DNA of 64,000 bases. It comes from Aquipluma nitroreducens. GTDB lineage: Bacteria; Bacteroidota; Bacteroidia; Bacteroidales; Prolixibacteraceae. The position numbers were made by a program, and so were the translations under genes. Below the pieces are notes generated by a model that had not been told where the DNA came from, did not search any database, and saw nothing but the letters and a program-made list of their open reading frames with translations. Every line of letters begins with the position of its first letter. Within the stretch, counting starts at the first letter, position 1. The DNA is taken from NCBI RefSeq assembly GCF_009689585.1, contig NZ_AP018694.1, forward strand, positions 3,363,001-3,427,000, in the 5' to 3' direction. Of the stretch, positions 56,144 through 64,000 are shown one piece after another.

Positions 56144-57205
56144 TTATTGCTTGATATGAACTGGACGCGGTTTGATAATTGATTGTGGGCGTAATTCATA
56201 AATGCGTTCGATGATTTCAACAATTTTCATGCCTTCTAGTGCATTGGTTGAAATAGTTCCACCATGGTTTAAAGTTTCAACAATATTTTCAATTACGTAA
56301 TGATGATTTTGTGCGGACCCTTTGTAAAGACCATAATCGTTCGGTGGATTGGAAGGCACCAGTTCCGGCATTTGATAATCCTGAACATGGCAATAAGCAA
56401 CTTCGTTCATGTATTGTCCGGCCACTTTAATCGTACCTCTTTCTCCGATGACTGTAATGCTTGATTCCAGATTCCGATCCCATATTGCAGTTGAATAATT
56501 TAAAGTTCCCATTCCTCCGTTGATAAAATCAAACGATACTAATCCGGTATCTTCAAAAGCGGTAGAATTCTGATGTGTAAAATCAGCAAATTTAGCTGAG
56601 ATGTTTTTAATATCTCCAAACAACCAGTACATGATATCGATAAAATGTGAAAACTGAGTAAATAAAGTGCCTCCATCCATATCGGCAGTTCCATGCCAGT
56701 TGCCATCCACATAATACCGGTTATCGCGATTCCAGTAACAGTTTAATTGGACTAAATGAATACTTCCCAATATTTTGGAGTCCATAACTTCTTTTAACCA
56801 TACTGATGGAGGAGAGTAACGGTTTTGCATGACACAAAATACATTTCTGGAGACTTCCAATGATTTGAAGATGATGGCTTCAGCATCAGTTTTTGTCAAT
56901 GCCATTGGTTTTTCAATCACCACGTGTTTGCGGTTCTCCAATGCTTTCATGCTGAAAGAGAAGTGAAGTCCATTGGGTACACAAATGTTGATTACATCCA
57001 GATTATCCATTTCATTTTCCAATAATTCATCTATTGAAGAATAGAAAGTTTCATCAATGTTTTCCAATCCCAATACTTTAGGATCCTTGTTGTCACACAC
57101 GGCAACAAGCTTACATTGTTCATTTCTGCGTATCATTTCAGCATGGCGTTTGCCGATATGACCTTGTCCAATCACTGCAAAACGTATTATTTTATTTTCA
57201 GTCAT
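56144..57205 (-). CDS. wbpB: Gfo/Idh/MocA oxidoreductase (WbpB-like, C3 oxidation)
   Basis: A 353-residue NAD-dependent oxidoreductase: Rossmann motif FAVIGQGHIGKRHAEMI, NICVPNGLHFSFSMKALENRKHVVIEKPMALT with the catalytic EKP lysine, and the GGTLFTQFSHFIDIMYWLFGD motif. In the WbpA-B-E-D pathway, WbpB oxidises C3 of UDP-GlcNAcA so that WbpE can aminate it. It sits between wbpD and wbpA, eight bases after wbpD in the transcription direction. Confidence 0.9.
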   Translation of the reverse strand: MTENKIIRFAVIGQGHIGKRHAEMIRRNEQCKLVAVCDNKDPKVLGLENIDETFYSSIDELLENEMDNLDVINICVPNGLHFSFSMKALENRKHVVIEKPMALTKTDAEAIIFKSLEVSRNVFCVMQNRYSPPSVWLKEVMDSKILGSIHLVQLNCYWNRDNRYYVDGNWHGTADMDGGTLFTQFSHFIDIMYWLFGDIKNISAKFADFTHQNSTAFEDTGLVSFDFINGGMGTLNYSTAIWDRNLESSITVIGERGTIKVAGQYMNEVAYCHVQDYQMPELVPSNPPNDYGLYKGSAQNHHYVIENIVETLNHGGTISTNALEGMKIVEIIERIYELRPQSIIKPRPVHIKQ

Positions 57206-57212
57206 TTGTTGG

Positions 57213-57794
57213 TTATTTGATTTTGATTACTGTTTCATTTTCAAGAAAGTATTTATCCTGACTTTCCTGACAGAAAGCGATTCCATTTTCATCAAAAGAA
57301 AGACGATGTCCGTATTCACTTACCCATCCAATTTGTTTGGCCGGATTCCCAACGACCAAAGCATAAGGTTTAACTTCCTTGGTAATCACAGAGCCTGCAC
57401 CGATTAAGGCATATTCTCCGATGTTATGTCCGCAAATGATGGTGGCATTGGCACCAATGGTTGCTCCTTTTTTTACCAGCGTTTGTTTGTATTCATTTTT
57501 GCGATTGATGGCCGAACGTGGATTGGTTACATTGGTGAATACCATGGATGGTCCCAGAAAGACATCATCTTCACAGATGACTCCTGTATAGATGGAGACA
57601 TTGTTCTGGACTTTTATATTCCGGCCAAGTACAACCTGAGGTGAAACAACGACATTTTGACCGATGTTGCAGCCTTCACCAATTATACAGTTGCTCATGA
57701 TATGCGAAAAGTGCCATATTTTAGTTCCATTTCCAATCTGGCAGTTTTCATCAATTATTGATGTTGCGTGTGCGAAGAAATTTAGTTCGGACAT
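57213..57794 (-). CDS. wbpD: Left-handed beta-helix N-acetyltransferase (WbpD-like)
   Basis: It acetylates the 3-amino group to give UDP-2,3-diacetamido-2,3-dideoxy-glucuronic acid. The protein is almost wholly hexapeptide repeats (IGNGTKIWHFSHIMSNCIIGEGCNIGQNVVVSPQ-like turns), with NVSIYTGVICEDDVFLGPSMVFTNVTNPRS and GANATIICGHNIGEYALIGAGSVIT, a close match to the WbpD group. I start at ATG 57794 (MSELNFFAHAT). The frame extends to 57875, but its extra 27 residues are read from a palindromic repeat. 193 residues. Confidence 0.9.
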   Translation of the reverse strand: MSELNFFAHATSIIDENCQIGNGTKIWHFSHIMSNCIIGEGCNIGQNVVVSPQVVLGRNIKVQNNVSIYTGVICEDDVFLGPSMVFTNVTNPRSAINRKNEYKQTLVKKGATIGANATIICGHNIGEYALIGAGSVITKEVKPYALVVGNPAKQIGWVSEYGHRLSFDENGIAFCQESQDKYFLENETVIKIK

Positions 57795-57826
57795 TTTTGT
57801 TTTTATTAAATGAAAGAAGATGCTAC

Positions 57827-57898
57827 GAGATTGCTTCCTCTTACCTCGTCGCAATGACGCTCTGATTATCGTCATTGCGAACGTAGTGAAGCAATCTG
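57827..57898. repeat. CGTCATTGCGA repeat arms, reversed order, between wbpE and wbpD
   Basis: A right arm (57827-57859, GAGATTGCTTCC ... GTCGCAATGACG) is followed ten bases later by a left arm (57870-57898, CGTCATTGCGAACG ... GAAGCAATCTG). This is the end of one unit meeting the start of another, as if two units lay side by side with their outer halves lost. Confidence 0.8.
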
Positions 57899-57955
57899 CT
57901 CAATATGTGCTATTTGTGATTATTCTGCTAGGTTCGTAATAAAGCTATGAGTATT

Positions 57956-59086
57956 TTATTTGAATGACTTCAGCGTATCAGTAATCTTCAATAGAATATC
58001 CTCATTCATCTCAGTATGAATAGGAACCGATAAAACCGAACGGCATAATTGTTCTGTATTGGGTAGTTCAAAACCTTGAGGAACGTACTTATTAAAGGCA
58101 TCCTGTTTATACAATGGAATGGGGTAATAAATCATGGATGGAATCCCCTTTCCCGCTAAAAAGGATTTTAGTTCATCCCTTCTACCATTCTTTATTATAA
58201 GGGTATATTGATTATAAGTATGATTTATATTGTTTATCTGTTGCGGAATTTGACCGAATTGCCAATTGGCAAGTGCATTGTCATAAAAATCTGCTGCTTT
58301 TTTACGTGCATTCAGATGTTCGTTCAGATGTTCAAGTTTTACATTTAAAACTGCTGCCTGAATGGTATCGAGACGGGAATTACAACCAATAATTGAATGA
58401 TGGTATTTTATCTTCTGTCCATGATTGGCAATCATCCTAATTTTTTCAGCCAATATATCATCATTCGTAAACAACGCACCACCATCACCAAAACAACCTA
58501 AATTTTTTGTTGGGAAGAATGATGTACTGCCAATATGCCCTATTGTTCCGGTTTGTTTAGTTGTGCCATCAGAAAACATGTATTCAGCTCCAAAGGATTG
58601 GGCATTGTCTTCAATGATCCAGAGTTTATGTTCTTGAGCAATCTTCATAATTGGTTCCATATCTGAACATTGTCCAAATAGGTGAACAGGTACAATTGCT
58701 TTTGTTTTTTTTGTAATTGCTCTTTTAAGTTCAGAAATAGAAATGTTGAAGGTCTTCGGATCAACATCAACCATAACTGGTATAAGTCTTAGCAGGGCTA
58801 TAACTTCGGCAGTCGCTGCATAAGTAAATCCTGGAACGATGACCTCATCGCCAATTTCTAAATCCAGAGCCATTAACGCAATCTGAAGAGCATCAGTCCC
58901 ATTTGCACACGTAATCGCGTATTTTGACCCGGTAAATTTTGTTAGATTGTTTTCGAATTCAACGACCTGTTTGCCTTTAATAAAGTCTGTTGTATCCAGG
59001 ACATCCTGAATAGCACTATTGATTTGTGGTTTAATTTTTTGATATTGGCTGAATAAATCAACCATCTGTATTTTTGAATTGGTCAT
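57956..59086 (-). CDS. wbpE: UDP-2-acetamido-3-keto-glucuronate aminotransferase (WbpE-like)
   Basis: A DegT-type PLP aminotransferase. It is strikingly similar to WbpE: ITCANGTDALQIALMAL, DEVIVPGFTYAATAEVIALL, IVPVHLFGQCSDMEPI, IIEDNAQSFGAEY, the PLP lysine in SFFPTKNLGCFGDGGALFTNDD and NSRLDTIQAAVL. It adds the 3-amino group after WbpB, using glutamate. 376 residues. The order wbpE-D-B-A completes the pathway to UDP-GlcNAc(3NAc)A. A C2 epimerase (WbpI), which would convert it to the manno form, is not in the window. Confidence 0.93.
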   Translation of the reverse strand: MTNSKIQMVDLFSQYQKIKPQINSAIQDVLDTTDFIKGKQVVEFENNLTKFTGSKYAITCANGTDALQIALMALDLEIGDEVIVPGFTYAATAEVIALLRLIPVMVDVDPKTFNISISELKRAITKKTKAIVPVHLFGQCSDMEPIMKIAQEHKLWIIEDNAQSFGAEYMFSDGTTKQTGTIGHIGSTSFFPTKNLGCFGDGGALFTNDDILAEKIRMIANHGQKIKYHHSIIGCNSRLDTIQAAVLNVKLEHLNEHLNARKKAADFYDNALANWQFGQIPQQINNINHTYNQYTLIIKNGRRDELKSFLAGKGIPSMIYYPIPLYKQDAFNKYVPQGFELPNTEQLCRSVLSVPIHTEMNEDILLKITDTLKSFK

Positions 59087-59147
59087 AAGAGCTGGTCGTT
59101 ATTGTTTTACTTCAGAGATTTTGGTATTTGGTTCATTTTGTTGATTA

Positions 59148-60266
59148 CTATTGGTTATTCCATTTTGTCTTTATGTCTTTCAGGTATTCTTTCCCAAATA
59201 CCATTCCCGTTCCAACAATTCCTCCTAAAAAAAGCCAGATGAATACAATCATTAGTTTCTTGGGTTTTGACTTTTCGTTTGGAACCATTGCAGGCTCTAA
59301 AATGGAAAAAACCGGGGTTTCTTCTTTGACCTGAATTTTGGCTTGTTCCAATTGTTTAGCCAATTCGTTGTACACGTTCATGGCAATGGTGTAATCTCCC
59401 TGTAAGCGCGATTCTTCTGTACGTGCCACCGCGCTGGTCACATTCTTGTTTTGATCGCTAAAAGATGCAAGGCGAATCTGCGCCTTTTCAAATTCTTTCT
59501 TCTTTTCCTCGAAGCGTTGTTCAATGAAAGACAACTTATCTGATGCTTTTTCGATTTTAAAACGTGTGATGTATTTCTGGAGCAATTCGCGAGCCTGGTC
59601 TGCGACTTGTGCCGAGAGCATTGCTTCAGGAAAAGCAGCTTGGAGTGTGATAAACCCTTGTTTGGAATCTAAGTTAATGGTTACCTGCTCGGCAATCATC
59701 TTCCGAACCTTTTCTTGTTTCTGAGTTAATTCAATAGGACCCCTATTCTCTGGATTTATTCTCTGCTCCGAATCGCCTTTGATCGCAGTAATGATTACAC
59801 CAGGAAGGCCAATAGTGTATTTGCCAATAAGAGAGCTTAATTGTTTACTGGCAATTTCAGTATAATATTCATACAGACTTATTGGATGATTTAAAGATTT
59901 AACGGTAAAAGAAGTATTCATGAGTTCCATTTGGAAAGGAACAGAAGACACAATTTCGGGATAAACTGTAGGCGAAAGTACATCTCCAGAGGTTGCATTA
60001 TCCAGATTAAAACCAGCCATTGCTGCCAATGAAGATAAGCCTCCTAGTTTGCTTGTTGATGAGGAAGCTTGTGGAACTATGGTTGTGGTAGCCGTGTATT
60101 CTTTGGGCGACAGCAATGCAATGGCAACTCCCAGAATTCCTGCAATCAATATCGATTTAAGAATGATGCTTCGGCCATTCCAAAAGGTTTTTGCCAGTTC
60201 CAGCAAATCTATTTCGTCGTCGTTCGTAACGGGTGGTTTGGGATTGGAGATTGGTTGGGTGCTCAT
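59148..60266 (-). CDS. Wzz-type polysaccharide chain-length/co-polymerase protein
   Basis: An inner-membrane protein with two membrane helices, one near residues 35-53 (SIILKSILIAGILGVAIALLS) and one near the C-terminus (LMIVFIWLFLGGIVGTGMVF), preceded by a proline-rich PNEKSKPKK segment. The periplasmic middle is largely helical, with coiled-coil features (EQRFEEKKKEFEKAQIRLASF). This is the usual Wzz layout. It regulates chain length and links the Wzy polymerase to the exporter. No cytoplasmic tyrosine kinase domain is present. 372 residues. Confidence 0.9.
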   Translation of the reverse strand: MSTQPISNPKPPVTNDDEIDLLELAKTFWNGRSIILKSILIAGILGVAIALLSPKEYTATTTIVPQASSSTSKLGGLSSLAAMAGFNLDNATSGDVLSPTVYPEIVSSVPFQMELMNTSFTVKSLNHPISLYEYYTEIASKQLSSLIGKYTIGLPGVIITAIKGDSEQRINPENRGPIELTQKQEKVRKMIAEQVTINLDSKQGFITLQAAFPEAMLSAQVADQARELLQKYITRFKIEKASDKLSFIEQRFEEKKKEFEKAQIRLASFSDQNKNVTSAVARTEESRLQGDYTIAMNVYNELAKQLEQAKIQVKEETPVFSILEPAMVPNEKSKPKKLMIVFIWLFLGGIVGTGMVFGKEYLKDIKTKWNNQ

Positions 60267-60271
60267 GTATG

Positions 60272-60303
60272 GAGTTATGAATTATGAGTTATGAATTATG
60301 AGT
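60272..60303. repeat. 14-bp tandem repeat upstream of the wzz start
   Basis: Two full copies of GAGTTATGAATTAT plus a third partial copy lie immediately before the ATG at 60266. They replace the usual ribosome-binding region. Confidence 0.8.
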
Positions 60304-60385
60304 GTTCAATGGCTTAATACCATAAGGACTGATGGATTGATGGACTGAATAAATAGTCAATGATTGATTGTGGTTGTATCCTTTG

Positions 60386-60405
60386 CCGTCTGCTTTAGCT
60401 GACGG
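60386..60405. repeat. Palindromic repeat between wza and wzz
   Basis: CCGTCTGCTTTAGCTGACGG, preceded by ATCCTTTG, is a one-mismatch hairpin and a degraded copy of the unit at 30753-30772, which is also preceded by ATCCTTTG. Confidence 0.6.
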
Positions 60406-60430
60406 AATGAGATATCATTATAAATTCTAA

Positions 60431-62830
60431 CTATTTTACTAATGTCGCAATGGCAATGGCTACAGTAGCCATGGTACTGGCAATGCCCAACCATTTCCCG
60501 GTATTATCGATGCGTTGTTTTTCAGGTTTTTGAGGAACAATAATCTGACAACCCGGTTCAACTGTTGGATAATTATGACCAAGGAAAACTCGGGTAACCT
60601 GAGTTGTCCCGTCACTATAGATCACAAAGGTTTTGCTTTTTTTTGCATTGTCGCTAAACCCACCTGAACGGTTGATGAAATATTTCAGACTTTTTCCACT
60701 TTGGTAAGCCAGTCCTATTGGGTTTTGTACTTCCCCAGAAATACGAACTTCCTGAGATACTTCAGGTATGATGATTTGGTCGCCATCTTTAAGCATATAA
60801 TCGAATGCAGACCCCGGTTTTTTCATAATATCATCGAGTCGTAATTCCAGTTTGTCACTTGATATTTGTTTTTCAGCTTTAGTAATTAAACTATCGGGTA
60901 AATTATTTCGAAGAATTTCTGCCTTTTGGATGGAATCAGGATTGCTTCGTTTCATGCGTGCCCCTTTAATAAAAGCATCGGGCGTTAAGCCTCCTGAACG
61001 CTTAATGAGGTCTGAAATACGTTCTTTCTTCGATCCGATGCTGTATGCTCCCGGAAAACGCACTTCTCCTGTGATGAAAACTGTTCGCTGTTGATGATAA
61101 GAAGGAGCTTTTCGCACATAAATATAGTCGAAGGGTTGCAAATGAAGGGTGTCGCCTTTAGCATCCAGATTCAATTTTCTGTCGATGTTAAACTGATACA
61201 ATTTAACCAGTTCATCGCTCATCAGGTTAGATTCAGCATAATTATGGCGGCGAGCCAGTTCAATAAACGATTCACTGGCCGCTTCGGTAAATCCTCCAGC
61301 CTTGAATATCATATCTTTTAAGGTCATGTTGTCTGAAAATGGATATACACCCGGGTTCTGTACTTCTCCCAGAATTTGAATTGTTCTTTTCTCGCGCATG
61401 CTGAAAATATCCTGAATGATGACCTGATCTTCACGTTGTAGTTTAATGTCATTGGTTCCCTTTAAGATATCGTCAACGTTAAATGATAAAGTCATTGGGG
61501 CAAGGTTGTTTTGAAGGCGGACAATCAATCCGCGGCTACTGAAATAGTTTTCGGTAACTCCCTGTGCTTTCTTGATCAGGCCAGAAAGAGTAAGTCCTTC
61601 GGTCAATTCGTAGGTTCCCGGACGGAAAACTGCACCCGAGATGTTGATCCGGTTTTCGAATCGTTTGATTACTTCGGAGGCAACAATTGAATCGCCATTG
61701 TTAGGTACAAAGCTTTCATAAATCGATTGATTGATGTCGATTACTTTTTTCTCGGTATCGGTGATACGTGTCAGTGATAGTTGGGCTTTGAATGCCTGAT
61801 CAGTGAATCCTCCCAGGTAACGAATCAGATCTGAAAGCTTTTCTTTTTCGCTAAGTTCAAATATTCCTGTTCGTTTAAATGCACCAGCTGCCTCAACCCG
61901 TTTTTGGTAGGTTGGAATATAAATGATATCCTGCTCGCGCAGTTGTATATTTCCATCCATATTGGCATTAATCATGTAATCGTAAACATCAATGGTTTTT
62001 ACTATTTTGTTGTCGCGGATCAGTTGGATGTTACGGAATGATCCATTTTCATTAGGCCCTCCTGAAAGATATAACGCATTAAATGCTGAAGCAGTTGATG
62101 GTAGGGTATAGGTTCCGGGAGCCATTGCCTCGCCAATTACGTTCACTTTGATGGATCGCAGGTTACTGATACTTACATCGCCATATGTGTTCGGATTCTG
62201 TTCATCCATGCCTTGATAAATGGAGATTAACCGTTTCTTGATGAGTTCTTTTGCTTTGGCGAATTCCATACCGGAAACATAGATTTGCCCAATGTCCGGA
62301 ATATTAATAGCTCCGTTTGTATTAATGGGTAATTGGTACGTTTGTTGACTAGCTCCCCAGATGGAAACGGTTAATTCATCATCAATTCCCAATACATAGT
62401 TTTGAGGAGTTGGCATGTTAACAGGAGGTTCAAAGGTCAATTTGTCTGAGTTGAAAAACTGAAATCCAAAAATCCGTTTGTTCTCTGGTGTGGTTTCAAC
62501 AATTGCTTTTTCAGAATAGACTTCCTTTTTTAACTTAATTTTTTGTGACTTTTTAGTTGTCTGATTGGTTGTAGAATCTACTTTGGAAAAATTGAGTTCC
62601 TGTATCCGGCGTTTCAATTGCTCAATCTGAACGGGTGTTGCCCCTTGCATTTGTGCCATTTGTGCCGCCTGATCGATAGTCAGACCCCGTGCATTTACTT
62701 GGGTAACGATTTGCTGAATCTGTTGGTCAGAAAGATTATTGACATTAATACTTGCAGGATTTTGAGCCTGTAGAGTAACAGATGCATAAAAGCAGATAAG
62801 TACACCAATGAATAAGCTTATTTTTTTCAT
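60431..62830 (-). CDS. Wza-like polysaccharide export protein with SLBB repeats
   Basis: An outer-membrane export protein. A signal peptide (MKKISLFIGVLICFYASVTLQAQ) leads into a helical region. The Poly_export domain follows (YVLGIDDELTVSIWGASQQTYQLPINTNGAINIPDIGQIYV, residues about 140-190). Several SLBB modules come next, each with the G-x-V-x-x-P-G-x-Y pattern (GEAMAPGTYTLPS, GAVFRPGTYELTEG, GEVQNPGVYPFSD, GEVRFPGAYSIGS, GEVQNPIGLAYQS). One hydrophobic helix at the C-terminus (IASTMATVAIAIATLV) ends it. I start at ATG 62830, because the upstream 27 residues do not fit a signal peptide. It is the first structural gene of the locus. Confidence 0.93.
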   Translation of the reverse strand: MKKISLFIGVLICFYASVTLQAQNPASINVNNLSDQQIQQIVTQVNARGLTIDQAAQMAQMQGATPVQIEQLKRRIQELNFSKVDSTTNQTTKKSQKIKLKKEVYSEKAIVETTPENKRIFGFQFFNSDKLTFEPPVNMPTPQNYVLGIDDELTVSIWGASQQTYQLPINTNGAINIPDIGQIYVSGMEFAKAKELIKKRLISIYQGMDEQNPNTYGDVSISNLRSIKVNVIGEAMAPGTYTLPSTASAFNALYLSGGPNENGSFRNIQLIRDNKIVKTIDVYDYMINANMDGNIQLREQDIIYIPTYQKRVEAAGAFKRTGIFELSEKEKLSDLIRYLGGFTDQAFKAQLSLTRITDTEKKVIDINQSIYESFVPNNGDSIVASEVIKRFENRINISGAVFRPGTYELTEGLTLSGLIKKAQGVTENYFSSRGLIVRLQNNLAPMTLSFNVDDILKGTNDIKLQREDQVIIQDIFSMREKRTIQILGEVQNPGVYPFSDNMTLKDMIFKAGGFTEAASESFIELARRHNYAESNLMSDELVKLYQFNIDRKLNLDAKGDTLHLQPFDYIYVRKAPSYHQQRTVFITGEVRFPGAYSIGSKKERISDLIKRSGGLTPDAFIKGARMKRSNPDSIQKAEILRNNLPDSLITKAEKQISSDKLELRLDDIMKKPGSAFDYMLKDGDQIIIPEVSQEVRISGEVQNPIGLAYQSGKSLKYFINRSGGFSDNAKKSKTFVIYSDGTTQVTRVFLGHNYPTVEPGCQIIVPQKPEKQRIDNTGKWLGIASTMATVAIAIATLVK

Positions 62831-62906
62831 AAAAAATATATTGAGGCTTTTATATGTAATGAGAATGAAATAATGTCGCAATTTTTTTATTAAGCCACGA
62901 AATTGA

Positions 62907-62988
62907 CTCACCCCGTCGCATCTGTGATGCTCTGCCCCCTCTCTCGCGAGAGAGGGGCGAAACGTCCGCTAGCGGACGTTGGGGTGAG
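62907..62988. repeat. Composite palindromic element in front of the polysaccharide operon
   Basis: The outer inverted repeat CTCACCCC/GGGGTGAG (62907-62914 with 62981-62988) encloses three hairpins: GCAT-CTGTG-ATGC (62918-62930), a perfect 22-base palindrome at 62936-62957 (CCCCTCTCTCG and its complement), and a perfect 20-base palindrome (62961-62980, AACGTCCGCT and its complement). Located 76 bases before the wza start, in the region that must contain the operon promoter. The remaining gap has no gene. Confidence 0.8.
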
Positions 62989-63088
62989 TATTTTTGATAA
63001 TACGAATAAATTGTTCCTATTATCTTATATTCGGATTTGATAATTAATATTGTTTAGTTTCTTGCGAAAATAAGAATTAAGCTGGAGC

Positions 63089-63643
63089 TTAATTTAGATT
63101 TGTACAAGCATTTATTGTTTCAGATCGCCAGATCAGCAGCACTGGCTTATTCCTGAATACCCGGATCAACTCTTCCTGACTAAGAATAATGTATTTAATA
63201 GATCGGCTAATGAATTCTTCAGCTTTTAAAACGAGTGAATCGATCAGCTCCCGGTCTAGCTTATTTCCAATCAGAACCATATCAATAATTTGAGAATCTT
63301 GTCCAGTGGCAAAATCACCAGTTAGGTAGGCAGCCTGAAGATCTCCAAGCTGACTCGTAATTTTATCAATGATCTGGTCAATGCCAACAAATTTCTTTAG
63401 GATATTATTGATATCCTCGAATAGCGGGTGACTGATGTTTGCAAAATACATTTTTTTATTGCCATCGTTGGTTGAATTAAGAAGTTTAGCTTTTTCCATT
63501 TTATTTAATTCAACCCGGATTGAGTTGCTTGATTCGCCGAATTCAGATTCCAGGCTTCTCAGGTAACTCTTTGTTTCACTGTTTAGAAAGAATTTGAGCA
63601 AAAGTCTAATGCGCGTTTTTGATGTAATCAGGCCTTCAATCAT
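63089..63643 (-). CDS. Winged-helix regulator with nucleotidyltransferase-like domain
   Basis: An N-terminal winged helix (SKTRIRLLLKFFLNSETKSYLRSLESEFGESSNSIRVELNKMEKAKLLN, residues about 8-60) is followed by a C-terminal domain that resembles a nucleotidyltransferase fold (AAYLTGDFATGQDSQIIDMVLIGN), where the GS-x10-DxD catalytic pattern is incomplete. ArsR-like regulators with such degenerate domains occur upstream of Bacteroidota polysaccharide loci. It sits divergent in function but on the same strand, 258 bases before wza, so it probably controls that operon. 184 residues. Confidence 0.75.
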   Translation of the reverse strand: MIEGLITSKTRIRLLLKFFLNSETKSYLRSLESEFGESSNSIRVELNKMEKAKLLNSTNDGNKKMYFANISHPLFEDINNILKKFVGIDQIIDKITSQLGDLQAAYLTGDFATGQDSQIIDMVLIGNKLDRELIDSLVLKAEEFISRSIKYIILSQEELIRVFRNKPVLLIWRSETINACTNLN

Positions 63644-64000
63644 TTTTCAGGGAATTAATGAACGTATGAATCTTCCATTGCAGTAGTTTTTATGATTTGA
63701 TTTCTGCTGAATGATGGCAGTTTTTAAAATGGAGATAGGTTCGGCTTTCATGGCTTCGCCACCTCAGTCACATCGCTGTGAAAGAGTTGGCTGCAAATTA
63801 GGCATCAATGATAGACTGGTAATTTGAAATCTGAATGAGTTTCAGCATGCCTACAGAAGCTTTTTAGATGCAAGCTTGAGTACAAAAGTAACTCAAATTA
63901 ATGCTGAAATTCTATGTTCTTATTAATATATGTTGTTTAATTCAATGAGATGCCTGTTTTTGTATTTGAATGGTCGAATTCAGGATATGAACGAAAGGTC
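63644..64000. other. Intergenic end of window
   Basis: No gene or convincing signal is seen. CTTCGCC and CATCGCTGTG stretches near 63756-63780 could be fragments of a repeat but do not match the families above. Confidence 0.4.

Noticed and set aside
57795-57875. N-terminal extension of the WbpD-like protein
   Set aside because: Mostly read from a CGTCATTGCGA repeat arm; the conserved region begins at MSELNFF.

Overview
The window looks like chromosome from a member of the Bacteroidota, probably near the Marinilabiliales/Prolixibacteraceae. The grounds are: weak or absent Shine-Dalgarno sites, TAnnTTTG-type -7 boxes before dapL and era, a division/cell-wall (dcw) cluster of Bacteroidota layout without murF or ddl, a glsA/glsB glycine-lipid pair, LL-diaminopimelate aminotransferase (DapL), CarboxypepD_reg-like secreted proteins, and palindromic repeats of a kind common in these genomes. 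The genus assignment is inference.

Layout. 1-640: a tRNA-Gly(CCC)-like gene with a hairpin inserted in its D loop, then a terminator. 641-6679: a patatin-like lipase with a lipoprotein, a secreted protein with four CBM48-like modules coupled to an aspartyl protease, and an SRPBCC protein. 6894-14269: dapL, a serine hydrolase, two tandem CarboxypepD_reg-like paralogues, an RluB-type pseudouridine synthase, an ECF sigma factor with a membrane partner, and a second SRPBCC protein. 14411-19565: the ribosome-assembly GTPases era and der, a Nudix-type regulator and the glsB/glsA acyltransferases.

19875-37596 is the dcw cluster: a candidate MraZ operator, then mraZ-rsmH-ftsL-ftsI-murE-mraY-murD-ftsW-murG-murC-ftsQ-ftsA-ftsZ-ftsZ-yqeY. 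It holds two tandem ftsZ genes, and its FtsI has a basic repeat tail. MurE carries the DNPR motif for meso-diaminopimelate, which fits the nearby dapL.

37704-40959: a Wzi-like outer-membrane protein, a cluster of palindromic repeats with a GIY-YIG nuclease gene lying inside one of them, and a Kelch-propeller lipoprotein.

41106-63643 is a minus-strand surface-polysaccharide locus. It reads from a winged-helix regulator through a Wza-like exporter, Wzz, the WbpE/D/B/A enzymes for a diacetamido-glucuronic acid sugar nucleotide, Wzx flippase, a GT2, a Wzy-like polymerase, a GT4, an IS4-family insertion, a FemAB-like acyltransferase, a divergent DegT-like protein, a second GT4, and a priming module (phosphoglycosyltransferase, aminotransferase, 4,6-dehydratase). 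The middle part (about 46.7-54.7 kb) is clearly more AT-rich than the rest, as is usual for exchangeable serotype-determining segments.

The most unusual items are the GIY-YIG gene nested in a palindromic repeat with gene-less copies around it, the tandem ftsZ pair, the 10-bp-periodic repeats before mraZ, the repeat tail on FtsI, and the hairpin inside the tRNA.
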